A stretch of 64,000 nucleotides of DNA. Origin: NIOZ-UU13 sp041862635. Its GTDB lineage: Bacteria > Planctomycetota > Phycisphaerae > Sedimentisphaerales > Anaerobacaceae. A program made the translations under genes and the position numbers. The stretch is taken from contig JBGVTO010000314.1 in assembly GCA_041862635.1 (NCBI GenBank), positions 15,836-79,835 on the forward strand, in the 5' to 3' direction. The notes under the pieces were generated by a model. That model made no database searches. It was not told the origin of the DNA and saw only the letters and a list, made by a program, of their open reading frames with translations. Below, one piece after another: positions 1 to 8,485 of this stretch; position 1 is the stretch's first letter, and each line of letters opens with the position of its first letter.

Positions 1-89
1 CGGTAATAACCCAGGCACGCGACAACTTCGAATACCATTGTGACAGGGCGGTAAAGGCACTCAAGGCGGATCTTATGAGTGGAAGCTAA
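1..89 (+). CDS. C-terminal end of an unidentified gene cut by the window edge
   Basis: The third frame is open from base 3 to a TAA at 87-89 and encodes 28 residues ending in KALKADLMSGS. The mixed composition looks protein-like and the other two forward frames stop early. Too little is visible to name a family. Nothing gene-like follows before the convergent cupin gene; 90-245 holds only AT-rich spacer. Confidence 0.4.
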   Translation, partial: VITQARDNFEYHCDRAVKALKADLMSGS

Positions 90-245
90 TACGGACATTT
101 TGACCGCTAAAGGAGTCTTTCGAGGCCAATGTAATTGGGGTTCTTCTCAGACATCAATGTGCCGCTCTCGTCCAGACCATACAAAAAAAGAGAGCACTCC
201 TTACTAATATAGAATTTATCTATAGGTCTTCATAGCGGGGAGCTG

Positions 246-638
246 TTACCGGGTCGGCTCTTTGCTTTTTCTCCCGTAGTCATCTTCATAGCGATACTGG
301 TCTTCAGCCTCCCATTGGCCAAAAGACACCACGAGTATACGGAAGGGCTTGTCCTCGGCCCAAAACCTGTGCTTGACGCCAGGAAGAATGAGGAACTCAT
401 CGTGGGTATTGGGGTGATGGATTTGCCCATCCAGTTCCAGATAGGCGCCGTCATCAAGAAAATGGAAAAGCTCGTATCTGATTTGGTGTGAATGCAAGCT
501 GGCACGTTCGCCGGGACGAACGAAGGTCAGGTCAACCGAGCACTCCTGATTGCGAACCACCATATAAACATCGCCCCAGGGCCGCTCCGACTTGATTGTC
601 TGTTTTCCGTGCCGAGGGTCGACGTCGGAAGTTTTCAT
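246..638 (-). CDS. Small cupin, mannose-6-phosphate isomerase type II-like
   Basis: This 130-residue single-domain protein resembles the C-terminal cupin of bifunctional GDP-mannose pyrophosphorylase/phosphomannose isomerases. An RPWG motif sits at residues 19-22. PGERASLHSHQIRYE at 42-56 supplies the likely metal ligands His49, His51 and Glu56, and PGVKH supplies His90. Family knowledge suggests mannose-6-phosphate/fructose-6-phosphate isomerisation or sugar-phosphate binding, but isolated cupins of this type are often uncharacterised. It starts 4 bp after the ftsW stop on the same strand, so it is probably cotranscribed. No nucleotidyltransferase domain is attached. Confidence 0.72.
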   Translation of the reverse strand: MKTSDVDPRHGKQTIKSERPWGDVYMVVRNQECSVDLTFVRPGERASLHSHQIRYELFHFLDDGAYLELDGQIHHPNTHDEFLILPGVKHRFWAEDKPFRILVVSFGQWEAEDQYRYEDDYGRKSKEPTR

Positions 639-642
639 AATG

Positions 643-1824
643 TTATTCCGGTTGGTCAGGCTTTGAGGTAGATTGCTTGGCGATGTTCAGTAACACACCG
701 ACCGCAGCGGATGAGAGTAGCATACTCGTTCCGCCGGCACTTACAAACGGCAAAGGCAGGCCTTTTGTCGGCAGAACAACCGTTACAACCCCGATATTAA
801 GTGCCGCTTGAATTGCGATTGTCAGAACAATGCCGCCGGCCAGAAGCTGGCCGAAGCGGTCTTTACAGCGAACGACCACTAAAATCCCCAGCCAGACAAA
901 CACGATAAACAATCCAATAACCGCTGCGTTTCCAACGAAGCCGAGCTCTTCGCCGATAATTGCAAAAATAAAATCGGTAGTATCCTCCGGCAGATGTCCG
1001 TACTTGCAGATTCCCTTACCTAATCCTTTTCCCCACAGCCCGCCGGAACCGAGGGCAATCAGCGACTGGCTCGGCTGATAATTAATCGAATCGGCCCATT
1101 TATCAGGATTCAGGAAAGCGATAATCCGCTGCATTCGGGAGGGAGATTGTTTTATCGCTATGTAAAAGGCCATGGCGGCAAACGGCAGGGGCGGTAAGAT
1201 GTGCCACAGACTTACGTCGCCGATGATTAATATCAGAAAGGCCAAAAGCGATATAAGCGCTGCCGTGCCGAAATCTTCAACGATTATAAGTATAACGACC
1301 AGACCGACAACCGAGCAGATGGGGACGAACCTTTTCCAGTAAAGCCTGATTTCGGCGCCGAATTTATCGCATACGGCTGCTAAGAAGAAGACAATTACCC
1401 ATTTCGCCAGCTCAGAGGGCTGAAAACTTACGCTTATGGGGCCAAGGGGGATTTTTAGCCAGCGATAGTGCTGGTTTATCTTCGGAACTAATCGCGGTAA
1501 AAACGGATAAAATCGCTGTGATAAAACGATTATAAGCAGCACTATACTAACAACTAACAGATAGCTGATTGGTGATTTTAACCAGCCGCCCGACAGGCTG
1601 AGTCTGCGATAATTGAAGGCAGAGACGGCGTACATAATCAAACAGGCCAGAGGGAAAAACAAAAGTTGGCGCAGGCCGGGGTAGTCGTAAAATCTCTGTA
1701 AATCAAACTCCTGACCGACATTGGCACTGGCCGAGAACACAAAGACCGTACCGATGGCCATCAAAACAACAATGACCATTGCGATGCAGTCGGCGACCGG
1801 ATTGTCACTTGATGCGGTAATCAT
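643..1824 (-). CDS. ftsW: Peptidoglycan glycosyltransferase FtsW/RodA (SEDS family)
   Basis: This 393-residue polytopic protein has about ten hydrophobic segments. It carries SEDS hallmarks: FQPSELAKW near residue 135, a GLGKG loop with the DFIFAIIGEELG motif near 285, and PTKGLPLPFVSAGGTS near 355. The family polymerises lipid II glycan strands at the septum (FtsW) or side wall (RodA). The PTKG-LPLPFVS-GG motif favours FtsW. No dcw neighbours (mur, ftsQ, ftsA, ftsZ) lie nearby and murG is 32 kb away. The ATG at 1824 has only a weak A-rich ribosome site. The small cupin follows directly. Confidence 0.9.
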   Translation of the reverse strand: MITASSDNPVADCIAMVIVVLMAIGTVFVFSASANVGQEFDLQRFYDYPGLRQLLFFPLACLIMYAVSAFNYRRLSLSGGWLKSPISYLLVVSIVLLIIVLSQRFYPFLPRLVPKINQHYRWLKIPLGPISVSFQPSELAKWVIVFFLAAVCDKFGAEIRLYWKRFVPICSVVGLVVILIIVEDFGTAALISLLAFLILIIGDVSLWHILPPLPFAAMAFYIAIKQSPSRMQRIIAFLNPDKWADSINYQPSQSLIALGSGGLWGKGLGKGICKYGHLPEDTTDFIFAIIGEELGFVGNAAVIGLFIVFVWLGILVVVRCKDRFGQLLAGGIVLTIAIQAALNIGVVTVVLPTKGLPLPFVSAGGTSMLLSSAAVGVLLNIAKQSTSKPDQPE

Positions 1825-2229
1825 TGAATTTCTTTGTGCTCAGAGAAAAAACCGTTTTTTCCAGGCGGCTCAAATTTAGCCTGCTTAACTTTATCTTCGG
1901 CTTTCTTCGACTGATAACAATAAAAATTATTTGGCGATAAAAAGAATAAGTCCCAACAAGGTTATCTGGTTATTAGGAAACCAGGATGTATAATATCGGA
2001 GTATCAGGATAACAGGAGGCGAATCAGGAAAAGACAAATTTATGCTGTGCATTTTTCCTGATAACCGCTCATCACCCAGCCGTTGACACATATTTGTTAT
2101 TTACATTTTCGATTTATTACTTACTATTGTTATTTGTTATGGCAAACCGCCGGCTTTATAAAAGTTACGTGTACCTTTTTGACTCGGAGCATAAAAATAG
2201 TCAATAATAAATAGTCAAGGGGAGCGATT
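1825..2229. other. Intergenic region between divergent ftsW and sulfatase genes
   Basis: No gene is visible. It contains an inverted repeat with perfect 10-bp arms (ATCAGGAAAA at 2023-2032, TTTTCCTGAT at 2053-2062) and a 20-nt loop. Imperfect copies of the word ATCAGGATAACAGG lie just upstream. The segment before the sulfatase has two AATAGTCAA direct repeats (about 2190-2218). No convincing -35/-10 pair was found for either gene. Confidence 0.5.
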
Positions 2230-3675
2230 ATGGGCAAACAAACGAGAAGAGAGTTTCTTAAGATAACGGGTTTAGCAGCCGCTTCTGCTGGGGCGTCGTC
2301 AATATTGCCGAGCTGTGAGAGTTTAGGCCGACAAACCGCTGAAGGAGCAAAACGTCCGAATATCATTTTCATCCTTGCCGACGATTTGGGCTACGGGGAT
2401 GTCGGCTGCTTCGGCCAAAAGACAATCCAAACACCGAATATAGACAGAATGGCGGCAGAGGGAATGCGCTTTACCGACCACTATGCCGGCAGCACGGTTT
2501 GTGCGCCGTCGAGATGTGCGTTGATGACCGGCCAGCATACGGGGCATTGTCTTGTCCGCGGCAATGCGAGGGTGCCGCTGCGGCCTGAGGACATTACCGT
2601 TGCCGAGCTGCTTAAGGAGGCCGGCTACGCCACCGGTATCATCGGCAAGTGGGGTCTGGGCGAAGCCGACAGCACAGGCATACCAAACAGGCAGGGCTTC
2701 GATTACTGGTTCGGCTATCTCAACCAGAGACACGCCCACAACTACTACCCCAAATATCTGTGGCGCAACGAAGAACAGGTCGAGCTTACAAACGAGGTCA
2801 ATCACATCATCGGCGGACGTGACTGCTCTCCGGGCGGCGTCGCGACCAAACGTGTTGAGTATTCGCACGATTTGGTTGCCGATGAGGCCTTGGATTTTGT
2901 TGAGAAGAACAAAGACAAACCTTTCTTTTTGTATCTGGCTTTTACGATTCCGCATGCCAACAACGAGGCCGGGCAGGAAGGTATGGAAGTGCCCTCGCTC
3001 GAACCCTACGCCGACAGGGATTGGCCTGAGCCCCAGAAAGGCCACGCCGCAATGATAACACGGATGGACCGTGACATCGGCAGGCTGATGGCAAAGCTCA
3101 AGACACTTGGCCTGGATGAAAATACGTTTGTTTTCTTCTCCAGCGACAACGGCCCGCACAAAGAAGGCGGGGCAGACCCGGATTTCTTTAACAGCTCCGG
3201 CCCGCTGCGCGGTTACAAACGTGCCTTATACGAAGGCGGCATTCGCGTCCCAACGATTGCACGCTGGCCGGGCAAAATAAAAGCCGGCTCGATTACCGGC
3301 CACATCTCGGCCTTCTGGGATTTCCTCCCGACCTGTTGTGACCTGGCGGGTATAGAGAGTCCCGAAGGCATTGACGGTATCTCTATGCTTCCAACACTTC
3401 TGTGCCAGGGCCGGAGCCAGAAAAAGCATGAGTTTCTTTACTGGGAATTCCACGAGCAGGGCAAAAGGCAGGCTGTCCGCATGGGCGACTGGAAGGGCGT
3501 CCGCCAGAACGTAGCAAAGAACCCCAACGGCCCGATAGAGCTTTACAACCTGAAGAACGACATCGGTGAACGGCACAACATCGCCGGCTGGTATCATGAA
3601 ATCGTCACAAAGATTGAAAGATATATGAAGTCCGCGCGGACACCTTCTGAGAACTGGCCGCTACCGGGACAGTAA
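2230..3675 (+). CDS. Tat-exported type I sulfatase
   Basis: This 481-residue arylsulfatase-family (S1) enzyme probably removes sulfate esters from polysaccharides outside the cytoplasm. The N-terminus carries a twin-arginine signal (TRREFLKITG) followed by a small-residue hydrophobic stretch and a possible lipobox ending at Cys29. The catalytic core starts at NIIFILADDLGYGD with Asp51 and Asp52 as metal ligands. CAPSR at 91-95 is the canonical formylglycine sequence, Cys91 being the modified residue. SSDNGPHKEG near residue 305 completes the metal site. AGGGGAGCG precedes the ATG. Substrate cannot be assigned. An amidohydrolase follows on the same strand. Confidence 0.93.
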   Translation: MGKQTRREFLKITGLAAASAGASSILPSCESLGRQTAEGAKRPNIIFILADDLGYGDVGCFGQKTIQTPNIDRMAAEGMRFTDHYAGSTVCAPSRCALMTGQHTGHCLVRGNARVPLRPEDITVAELLKEAGYATGIIGKWGLGEADSTGIPNRQGFDYWFGYLNQRHAHNYYPKYLWRNEEQVELTNEVNHIIGGRDCSPGGVATKRVEYSHDLVADEALDFVEKNKDKPFFLYLAFTIPHANNEAGQEGMEVPSLEPYADRDWPEPQKGHAAMITRMDRDIGRLMAKLKTLGLDENTFVFFSSDNGPHKEGGADPDFFNSSGPLRGYKRALYEGGIRVPTIARWPGKIKAGSITGHISAFWDFLPTCCDLAGIESPEGIDGISMLPTLLCQGRSQKKHEFLYWEFHEQGKRQAVRMGDWKGVRQNVAKNPNGPIELYNLKNDIGERHNIAGWYHEIVTKIERYMKSARTPSENWPLPGQ

Positions 3676-3689
3676 TATCTCGTGGCAGC

Positions 3690-3905
3690 TTGCTGAAAAA
3701 ATTTGACCTTTTGACCCTGACCGTAGGGGCAGCGAAGTGAAGAATCTCACTTCGTCATTCGATATTTCTTGTTCGATACCGAAGGTTCGCTTACGGCGAA
3801 TTCGATATTTCTTAAGGTCATTGCGAGCGAGGCGAAGCCAAGCGCGGCAATCTCGTTTTGAATTTAAATTTTTGTTAATTCGTGCTTGTTTAGGATTTAA
3901 GGAAA
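3690..3905. repeat. Dispersed palindromic/AT-rich repeat block
   Basis: The spacer before the amidohydrolase holds repeat-like sequence: AGTGAAGAATCTCACTTCGTCATTCG near 3735, CGATATTTCTT twice (3761 and 3802), and GTCATTGCGAGCGAGGCGAAG near 3819. The last resembles 'CATTGCGAGCGAAGCGAAGC' words common in planctomycete intergenic DNA (from memory). A reading frame passes through it into the amidohydrolase, but the repeat nature and the RR-signal start at 3911 argue it is not coding. Confidence 0.6.
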
Positions 3906-3910
3906 ATATC

Positions 3911-4744
3911 ATGAACCGACGCGACTTTTTCAAAGGCATTCTTCTAAGTGGTTCCCTGTCCTTAGCCGGGCCTGTCCACACAGCCCGCACTCAGGATTCG
4001 GAACGCCCGAAGGTGATCGATGCCCACTGCCATGCTGGCAGGGGTATTAACTACGCCAAAAATGACCCGACGAGCGACCCGTGGACTACATACAACGACC
4101 CCCAGTGGACCCTGAGTCGGGCCCAGGAGGCGGGAATTACTCAGACAATCATCTTCCCAATCAACAACGCAACCTACCGCAAGGCCAATGAGGAGATTGC
4201 CTCTTACGTTCGGCGTTGGCCCGACAAGTTCATTGGTTTCGCCAAGCATGACTCCAGGACCGAAGCAGGCAAAATCCGAGAAATGCTGCGGCGCGAAGTC
4301 CATGAGCTTGGTCTCAGAGGGTTAAAACTCCACGGCGTACCAACGAAGGAGATGACCGAATCAGCCGCCGAGTTGAGAATCCCCATCCTCTTCCACCCGC
4401 CGAATGTTAGTGACAGCCTTGAGGTGGTTCAGTCTTATCCTGAGGTCTCTTTCATCCTGGCCCATCTCGGAAGCTTCGCCTCACGCAGTTGGACCGAGCA
4501 TGTTCGTGCCATTGAGGCATCAAAGCGGCTTGCGAACCTTTACCTGGACACCTCCTCCGTGGTCTTCTTCACGTATCTTGAGCGTGCCGCACGCGAGCTC
4601 CCGCCGGAAAAGCTCATCTTCGGCTCGGATGGCCCGCTCGTGGACTCAAGGGTCGAGCTTTATAAAATCAGTCTGCTCAGATTACCAAAGGATAAAGAGC
4701 GGCTCATTCTCGCCGGCAATATCACCCGCCTCCTCAGTGGGTGA
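3911..4744 (+). CDS. Exported amidohydrolase family 2 (metal-dependent hydrolase)
   Basis: This 277-residue TIM-barrel hydrolase is related to the amidohydrolase 2 family, which hydrolyses lactones or decarboxylates carboxylic acids. The start at 3911 is chosen because it gives a twin-arginine signal (NRRDFFKGILLSG) and excludes upstream repeat DNA. Metal ligands are recognisable in order: DAHCH after the signal, a KLHG segment, ILFHPP, FILAHLG and FGSDGP. Its position after a sulfatase suggests sugar or lactone processing outside the cytoplasm, which is inference. The C-terminus lacks the extra helices of longer members. Confidence 0.82.
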   Translation: MNRRDFFKGILLSGSLSLAGPVHTARTQDSERPKVIDAHCHAGRGINYAKNDPTSDPWTTYNDPQWTLSRAQEAGITQTIIFPINNATYRKANEEIASYVRRWPDKFIGFAKHDSRTEAGKIREMLRREVHELGLRGLKLHGVPTKEMTESAAELRIPILFHPPNVSDSLEVVQSYPEVSFILAHLGSFASRSWTEHVRAIEASKRLANLYLDTSSVVFFTYLERAARELPPEKLIFGSDGPLVDSRVELYKISLLRLPKDKERLILAGNITRLLSG

Positions 4745-5114
4745 TATTGAGAAAGGAACGCGTCTCTTTCTTTGATAGACCGTTGCTCTGTTGAAAACGT
4801 GTAAAACTCATCATTCTGCTTGTCCCGTACTAATTCTGCTTTGAATTAGTGCGGGAAACGAAGCGCAGTGGGGTCGTTTAGCCGTCGCCGGCACGGCGAC
4901 GTTATACGCAATACGCATCACGCAATACGAAAACGTCATTCCTTGTTTACCCCGTGAGATAGCAAAGTTTATCTCACCGGGGGCAATCTCTAAAGCAAGA
5001 ACGGGGATTGCGCAAGCACGGGTGCGAAGCCCCCTGCCTCGTTTTGCGAGAAACGAGGGGGCAAGCAAAACGGCCGGACTTAACAAGGCGATATGAAAGA
5101 AATTTCTAAGGGGG
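4745..5114. other. Repeat-rich intergenic region before ppdK
   Basis: No gene is supported. Two strong inverted repeats stand out: 4823-4836 with 4843-4856 (13 of 14 positions, 6-nt loop) and 4950-4961 with 4970-4982 (GTGAGATA arms, 8-nt loop). Neither is followed by a T run, so neither looks like a classic terminator. Words such as GCAATACGCATCACGCAATACG (near 4908) are locally repeated. A reverse frame of about 100 codons crosses this region but is built from the repeats. Confidence 0.5.
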
Positions 5115-5143
5115 TTGACATATTTAGTCTGGGCCAATATATT
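5115..5143 (+). promoter_or_regulatory. Promoter for ppdK
   Basis: TTGACA at 5115-5120 and TATATT at 5138-5143 are separated by exactly 17 bp, a near-consensus housekeeping sigma site. The predicted leader of about 115 nt includes a small hairpin (AATCCT/AGGATT around 5206-5224) before the AGGAGA ribosome site. Confidence 0.75.
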
Positions 5144-5265
5144 ATTCCATCTTATTTTCCCATAGAAGTTTACTGGGTGGATGTGTCAAGACAGTGGAAA
5201 TAAATCCTGTTATTGAGGATTATTTTAGATGTTAAACTTAACTATAAAATAGGAGAATTTTAAGA

Positions 5266-7971
5266 ATGGCAGAAAAAAGAGTGTATTTTTTCGGCGGCGG
5301 TAAAGCCGAGGGCAACACAAAGATGAAACAGATTTTGGGAGGTAAAGGTGCAGATTTGGCTGAGATGACCAATCTTGGCGTGCCGGTTCCGCCGGGCTTT
5401 ACCATTGGTACGAAGGTTTGCAGAGAATATTACAATTCCGGCGGCAAATGGCCGAGCGGACTTGATAAGGAGGTTGATAAAAATCTTGCCAAGCTCGAAA
5501 AAGCAATGAACGACAGGCTCGGCGACCCAAACAAACCGCTGCTCGTCAGCGTAAGAAGCGGAGCGGCCGTATCGATGCCTGGGATGATGGACACTGTCCT
5601 TAACTTAGGGCTGAACGACGATGTGATTGAAGGCATAATTAAAAAGACCAAGAATCCGCGATTTGCATACGATATTTATCGTCGGTTTATCGATATGTTC
5701 GGTAACGTTGTGATGGGATGCGACCATGAGCACTTTGAAGAGGTAATTCACGCAGCCAAGAAAAAAGCTAAAGTCAATCTTGATAACGAGCTAAGTGCGG
5801 AGCAGTTAAAAGAGGTTGTCGATAAATACAAGAGCGTTTACAAAAAACATGTCGGCGAATTGTTTCCGCAGGATGGCAAAGTCCAGTTAAAACATTCCAT
5901 CGATGCCGTGTTCGGTTCGTGGATGACGCCGAGGGCGGTGAGGTATCGTGAGCTCAATAATATTACGGGTCTTCTTGGGACGGCGGTGAACGTTCAGGCA
6001 ATGGTCTTCGGCAATATGGGTGAGGACTGCGGGACGGGTGTTTGCTTTACGCGTAATCCAAGTACCGGCAAAAAGGAATTCTACGGTGAGTTCCTGATGA
6101 ACGCACAGGGTGAGGACGTCGTGGCCGGCATCAGGACCCCGATAGAATTGAAGAAATTAAACAAGATTATGCCGAAGGCTTATAAACAGCTTACCGGACT
6201 GATGAGCCGGCTGGAGAAGCACTACAAAGATATACAGGATATGGAATTCACCATCCAAAACAAGGTGCTTTATATTCTCCAGACGCGAACGGGCAAGCGG
6301 ACGGCTGAGGCTGCGGTTAAAATAGCTGTCGATATGGTTCAGGAAAAACTCATTTCCAAAAAAGAAGCGGTCAACCGTGTGACGCCGGAGCAGTTGGATC
6401 GCCTGCTGCATCCACACTTTGACCCGAAAGCCAAGCGCAATGTGATAGCAAAGGGGCTTCCGGCATCGCCGGGTGCTGCGGTTGGACAGGTTATATTTAC
6501 CGCTGATACCGCAGAGGCGTGGAATGAAAAGGGCAAGAAGGTCATCCTTGTTCGGATTGAGACCAGTCCTGAAGATATTGGTGGTATGGACGCGGCGGTG
6601 GGCATTTTGACGGCCCGGGGCGGTATGACAAGCCACGCAGCGGTTGTCGCACGCGGTATGGGTAAGTGCTGTGTGGCGGGTGTCGGTGCACTGCATATAA
6701 ATTATAAGGCGAAGAAACTCACGGTTGGTAAGCTGATGCTTAAAGAAGGAGATTGGATTAGTCTGGACGGCTCGACGGGTGAGGTCATGACGGGACAACT
6801 GGCTACGGTAGAGCCGACAATGAGCGGAGACTTCGGTAAGTTTATGAAGATTTGTGACCAGATTCGCAAACTTGGAGTTCGCACAAATGCTGATACGCCG
6901 GGCGATGCAAAGCGGGCAAGAGACTTTGGCGCTGAGGGTATCGGGCTTTGCAGGACCGAGCATATGTTCTTCGAGGGCGAGCGGATTTGGCCCGTGCGGC
7001 AGATGATTCTGGCCGCCGATGATTATGCTCTTATGCTTGAGAAGATTGGTGCAGCCGAGACCGCTAAAGAGAAAAAGGCTATCAAGAAGGAATATGCCGT
7101 CGTCAAAAAGCAGTTTGAAGGGGCGTTGAAGAAGCTGCTGCCTTACCAGCGGAGTGATTTCGAGGGTATATTCAAGGCGATGGCCGGTCTTCCGGTTACG
7201 GTTCGATTGCTTGACCCGCCGCTGCATGAGTTTCTGCCGCAGGACAAAGCAAGCCAGGACGAGATGGCCAAGCGGCTTGGAGTCAAGCCGGCTGTTATCA
7301 AGGCGAAGGTCGAGCAGCTGCATGAGTTTAACCCAATGCTGGGACATCGCGGGTGCCGGTTGGCGGTAACATATCCTGCGATTTACCGTATGCAGACAAG
7401 GGCGATAATCGAGGCGGCTCTGAAGGTCCAAAAGGCCGGTAAGGTTGTTCTGCCTGAGATTATGATTCCATTGGCCGGGGCAGCTTCAGAGCTGAAGCAG
7501 GTCAAGGATGAAATTATCGACGAAATCAAGATGGTCTTTAAAGAAAAGAAGGCCAAGATTGCCTATATGATTGGGACGATGATTGAGGTGCCCAGGGCGG
7601 CGCTAACTGCCGATGAAATAGCTAAAGAGGCGCAGTTCTTCAGTTTCGGGACGAATGACCTGACGCAGATGACGATGGGCTTTTCGCGGGATGACGCAGG
7701 GAAGTTCTTAGGGGAATATGTCGGAAAGAATATCTATACGGCGGACCCGTTCCAGATACTCGACCAGGACGGCGTTGGGAAATTAGTGGAGATGGGGACA
7801 AAGCTCGGCAGAAAGACCAGAAAGAAATTAAAGGTCGGTATCTGCGGCGAGCACGGCGGTGAGCCGAACAGTATTGACTTCTGCCATCGGGTCGGGATGA
7901 ATTATGTCTCGTGTTCGCCGTTTAGGGTGCCGATTGCGCGGCTGGCGGCGGCGCAGGCGGCGGTGAGATAA
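5266..7971 (+). CDS. ppdK: Pyruvate, phosphate dikinase
   Basis: This 901-residue cytoplasmic enzyme reversibly converts pyruvate, ATP and phosphate to phosphoenolpyruvate, AMP and pyrophosphate. Length matches the family. The N-terminal ATP-grasp part includes GGKGADLAEM and SVRSGAAVSMPGMMDT. The swivelling domain has GGMTSHAAVVARGMG with phospho-accepting His457. The C-terminal PEP/pyruvate barrel has KVGICGEHGGEP with catalytic Cys860. AGGAGAATTTTAAG precedes the ATG. It has its own promoter and no operon partner. With pgk and gap elsewhere in the window it points to a pyrophosphate-linked glycolytic or gluconeogenic step. Confidence 0.97.
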   Translation: MAEKRVYFFGGGKAEGNTKMKQILGGKGADLAEMTNLGVPVPPGFTIGTKVCREYYNSGGKWPSGLDKEVDKNLAKLEKAMNDRLGDPNKPLLVSVRSGAAVSMPGMMDTVLNLGLNDDVIEGIIKKTKNPRFAYDIYRRFIDMFGNVVMGCDHEHFEEVIHAAKKKAKVNLDNELSAEQLKEVVDKYKSVYKKHVGELFPQDGKVQLKHSIDAVFGSWMTPRAVRYRELNNITGLLGTAVNVQAMVFGNMGEDCGTGVCFTRNPSTGKKEFYGEFLMNAQGEDVVAGIRTPIELKKLNKIMPKAYKQLTGLMSRLEKHYKDIQDMEFTIQNKVLYILQTRTGKRTAEAAVKIAVDMVQEKLISKKEAVNRVTPEQLDRLLHPHFDPKAKRNVIAKGLPASPGAAVGQVIFTADTAEAWNEKGKKVILVRIETSPEDIGGMDAAVGILTARGGMTSHAAVVARGMGKCCVAGVGALHINYKAKKLTVGKLMLKEGDWISLDGSTGEVMTGQLATVEPTMSGDFGKFMKICDQIRKLGVRTNADTPGDAKRARDFGAEGIGLCRTEHMFFEGERIWPVRQMILAADDYALMLEKIGAAETAKEKKAIKKEYAVVKKQFEGALKKLLPYQRSDFEGIFKAMAGLPVTVRLLDPPLHEFLPQDKASQDEMAKRLGVKPAVIKAKVEQLHEFNPMLGHRGCRLAVTYPAIYRMQTRAIIEAALKVQKAGKVVLPEIMIPLAGAASELKQVKDEIIDEIKMVFKEKKAKIAYMIGTMIEVPRAALTADEIAKEAQFFSFGTNDLTQMTMGFSRDDAGKFLGEYVGKNIYTADPFQILDQDGVGKLVEMGTKLGRKTRKKLKVGICGEHGGEPNSIDFCHRVGMNYVSCSPFRVPIARLAAAQAAVR

Positions 7972-8347
7972 CAGAGGACAGACGACGGAGGACAGACAAC
8001 GGAAGGTGGATTAGTTAATTGGTTAATGGGTTAATTATTTAATTGGGGAGAGCCGCCGAATCGCTTATGGCGGACAGCGGTTAACCGGGAAATGGGCTTC
8101 AGATTCCTGTGGGGTCTGAAGCCCATCCTAATTTGACTGGAGGCGGAAGAAAGAAGAAAGAGGACGGACGACAGAAGACGCAAGCCGGAGCATGCAGCGG
8201 TTGATATTTTTGGCCGGTTTGGCGATGGGTTTTTTGAGCTATCTACAGTCACGCTGCAAAGATATTCACCAGCGAATAAATGATCATCTTCGATATTCAA
8301 GACAGCCAAACCTGCCTCAAAAATGGGTCATCGCGAGTCTATCGGAC
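7972..8347. repeat. Low-complexity repeats and hairpin between ppdK and guaA
   Basis: Right after the ppdK stop are GAGGACAGACGACGG-type runs (7974-8003, again 8148-8180) and TTAATTGG words (8013-8045). A perfect 12-bp inverted repeat, ATGGGCTTCAGA at 8092-8103 and TCTGAAGCCCAT at 8115-8126, has an 11-nt loop. It may act as a terminator or processing hairpin but has no T run. A 64-codon frame near 8192-8386 overlaps the guaA promoter and is not accepted as a gene. Confidence 0.55.
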
Positions 8348-8376
8348 TTGACACCAGCAGTTCTCCTCACTATAAT
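8348..8376 (+). promoter_or_regulatory. Consensus promoter for guaA
   Basis: TTGACA at 8348-8353 and TATAAT at 8371-8376 with a 17-bp spacer form a perfect consensus sigma-70-type promoter. It leaves a leader of about 100 nt before guaA. No purine-riboswitch-like core was recognised in the leader. Confidence 0.8.
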
Positions 8377-8485
8377 TGCCCTTTGAAGTCTAAGATAACA
8401 AAAGACTTACGATGTTATTTGTAAATCGAGGGTAACGGGATAGACGGATACAGCAGTTCTAAAATCGTCCACCCAACCGTGTTAT

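Noticed and set aside
2323..3159. 278-codon frame antisense to the first sulfatase
   Set aside because: Shadow of the sulfatase reading frame; no recognisable domain and the sulfatase is beyond doubt.
4811..5137. Reverse frame of about 108 codons in the ppdK upstream region
   Set aside because: It runs through inverted repeats and across the ppdK promoter; composition is repeat-driven.
6157..7431. Long open frame (over 400 codons) antisense to ppdK
   Set aside because: It mirrors the codon pattern of ppdK on the other strand, matches no family and has no ribosome site.
8192..8386. 64-codon frame with a hydrophobic start before guaA
   Set aside because: It overlaps the consensus guaA promoter and has no family match. 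A short leader peptide cannot be fully excluded.
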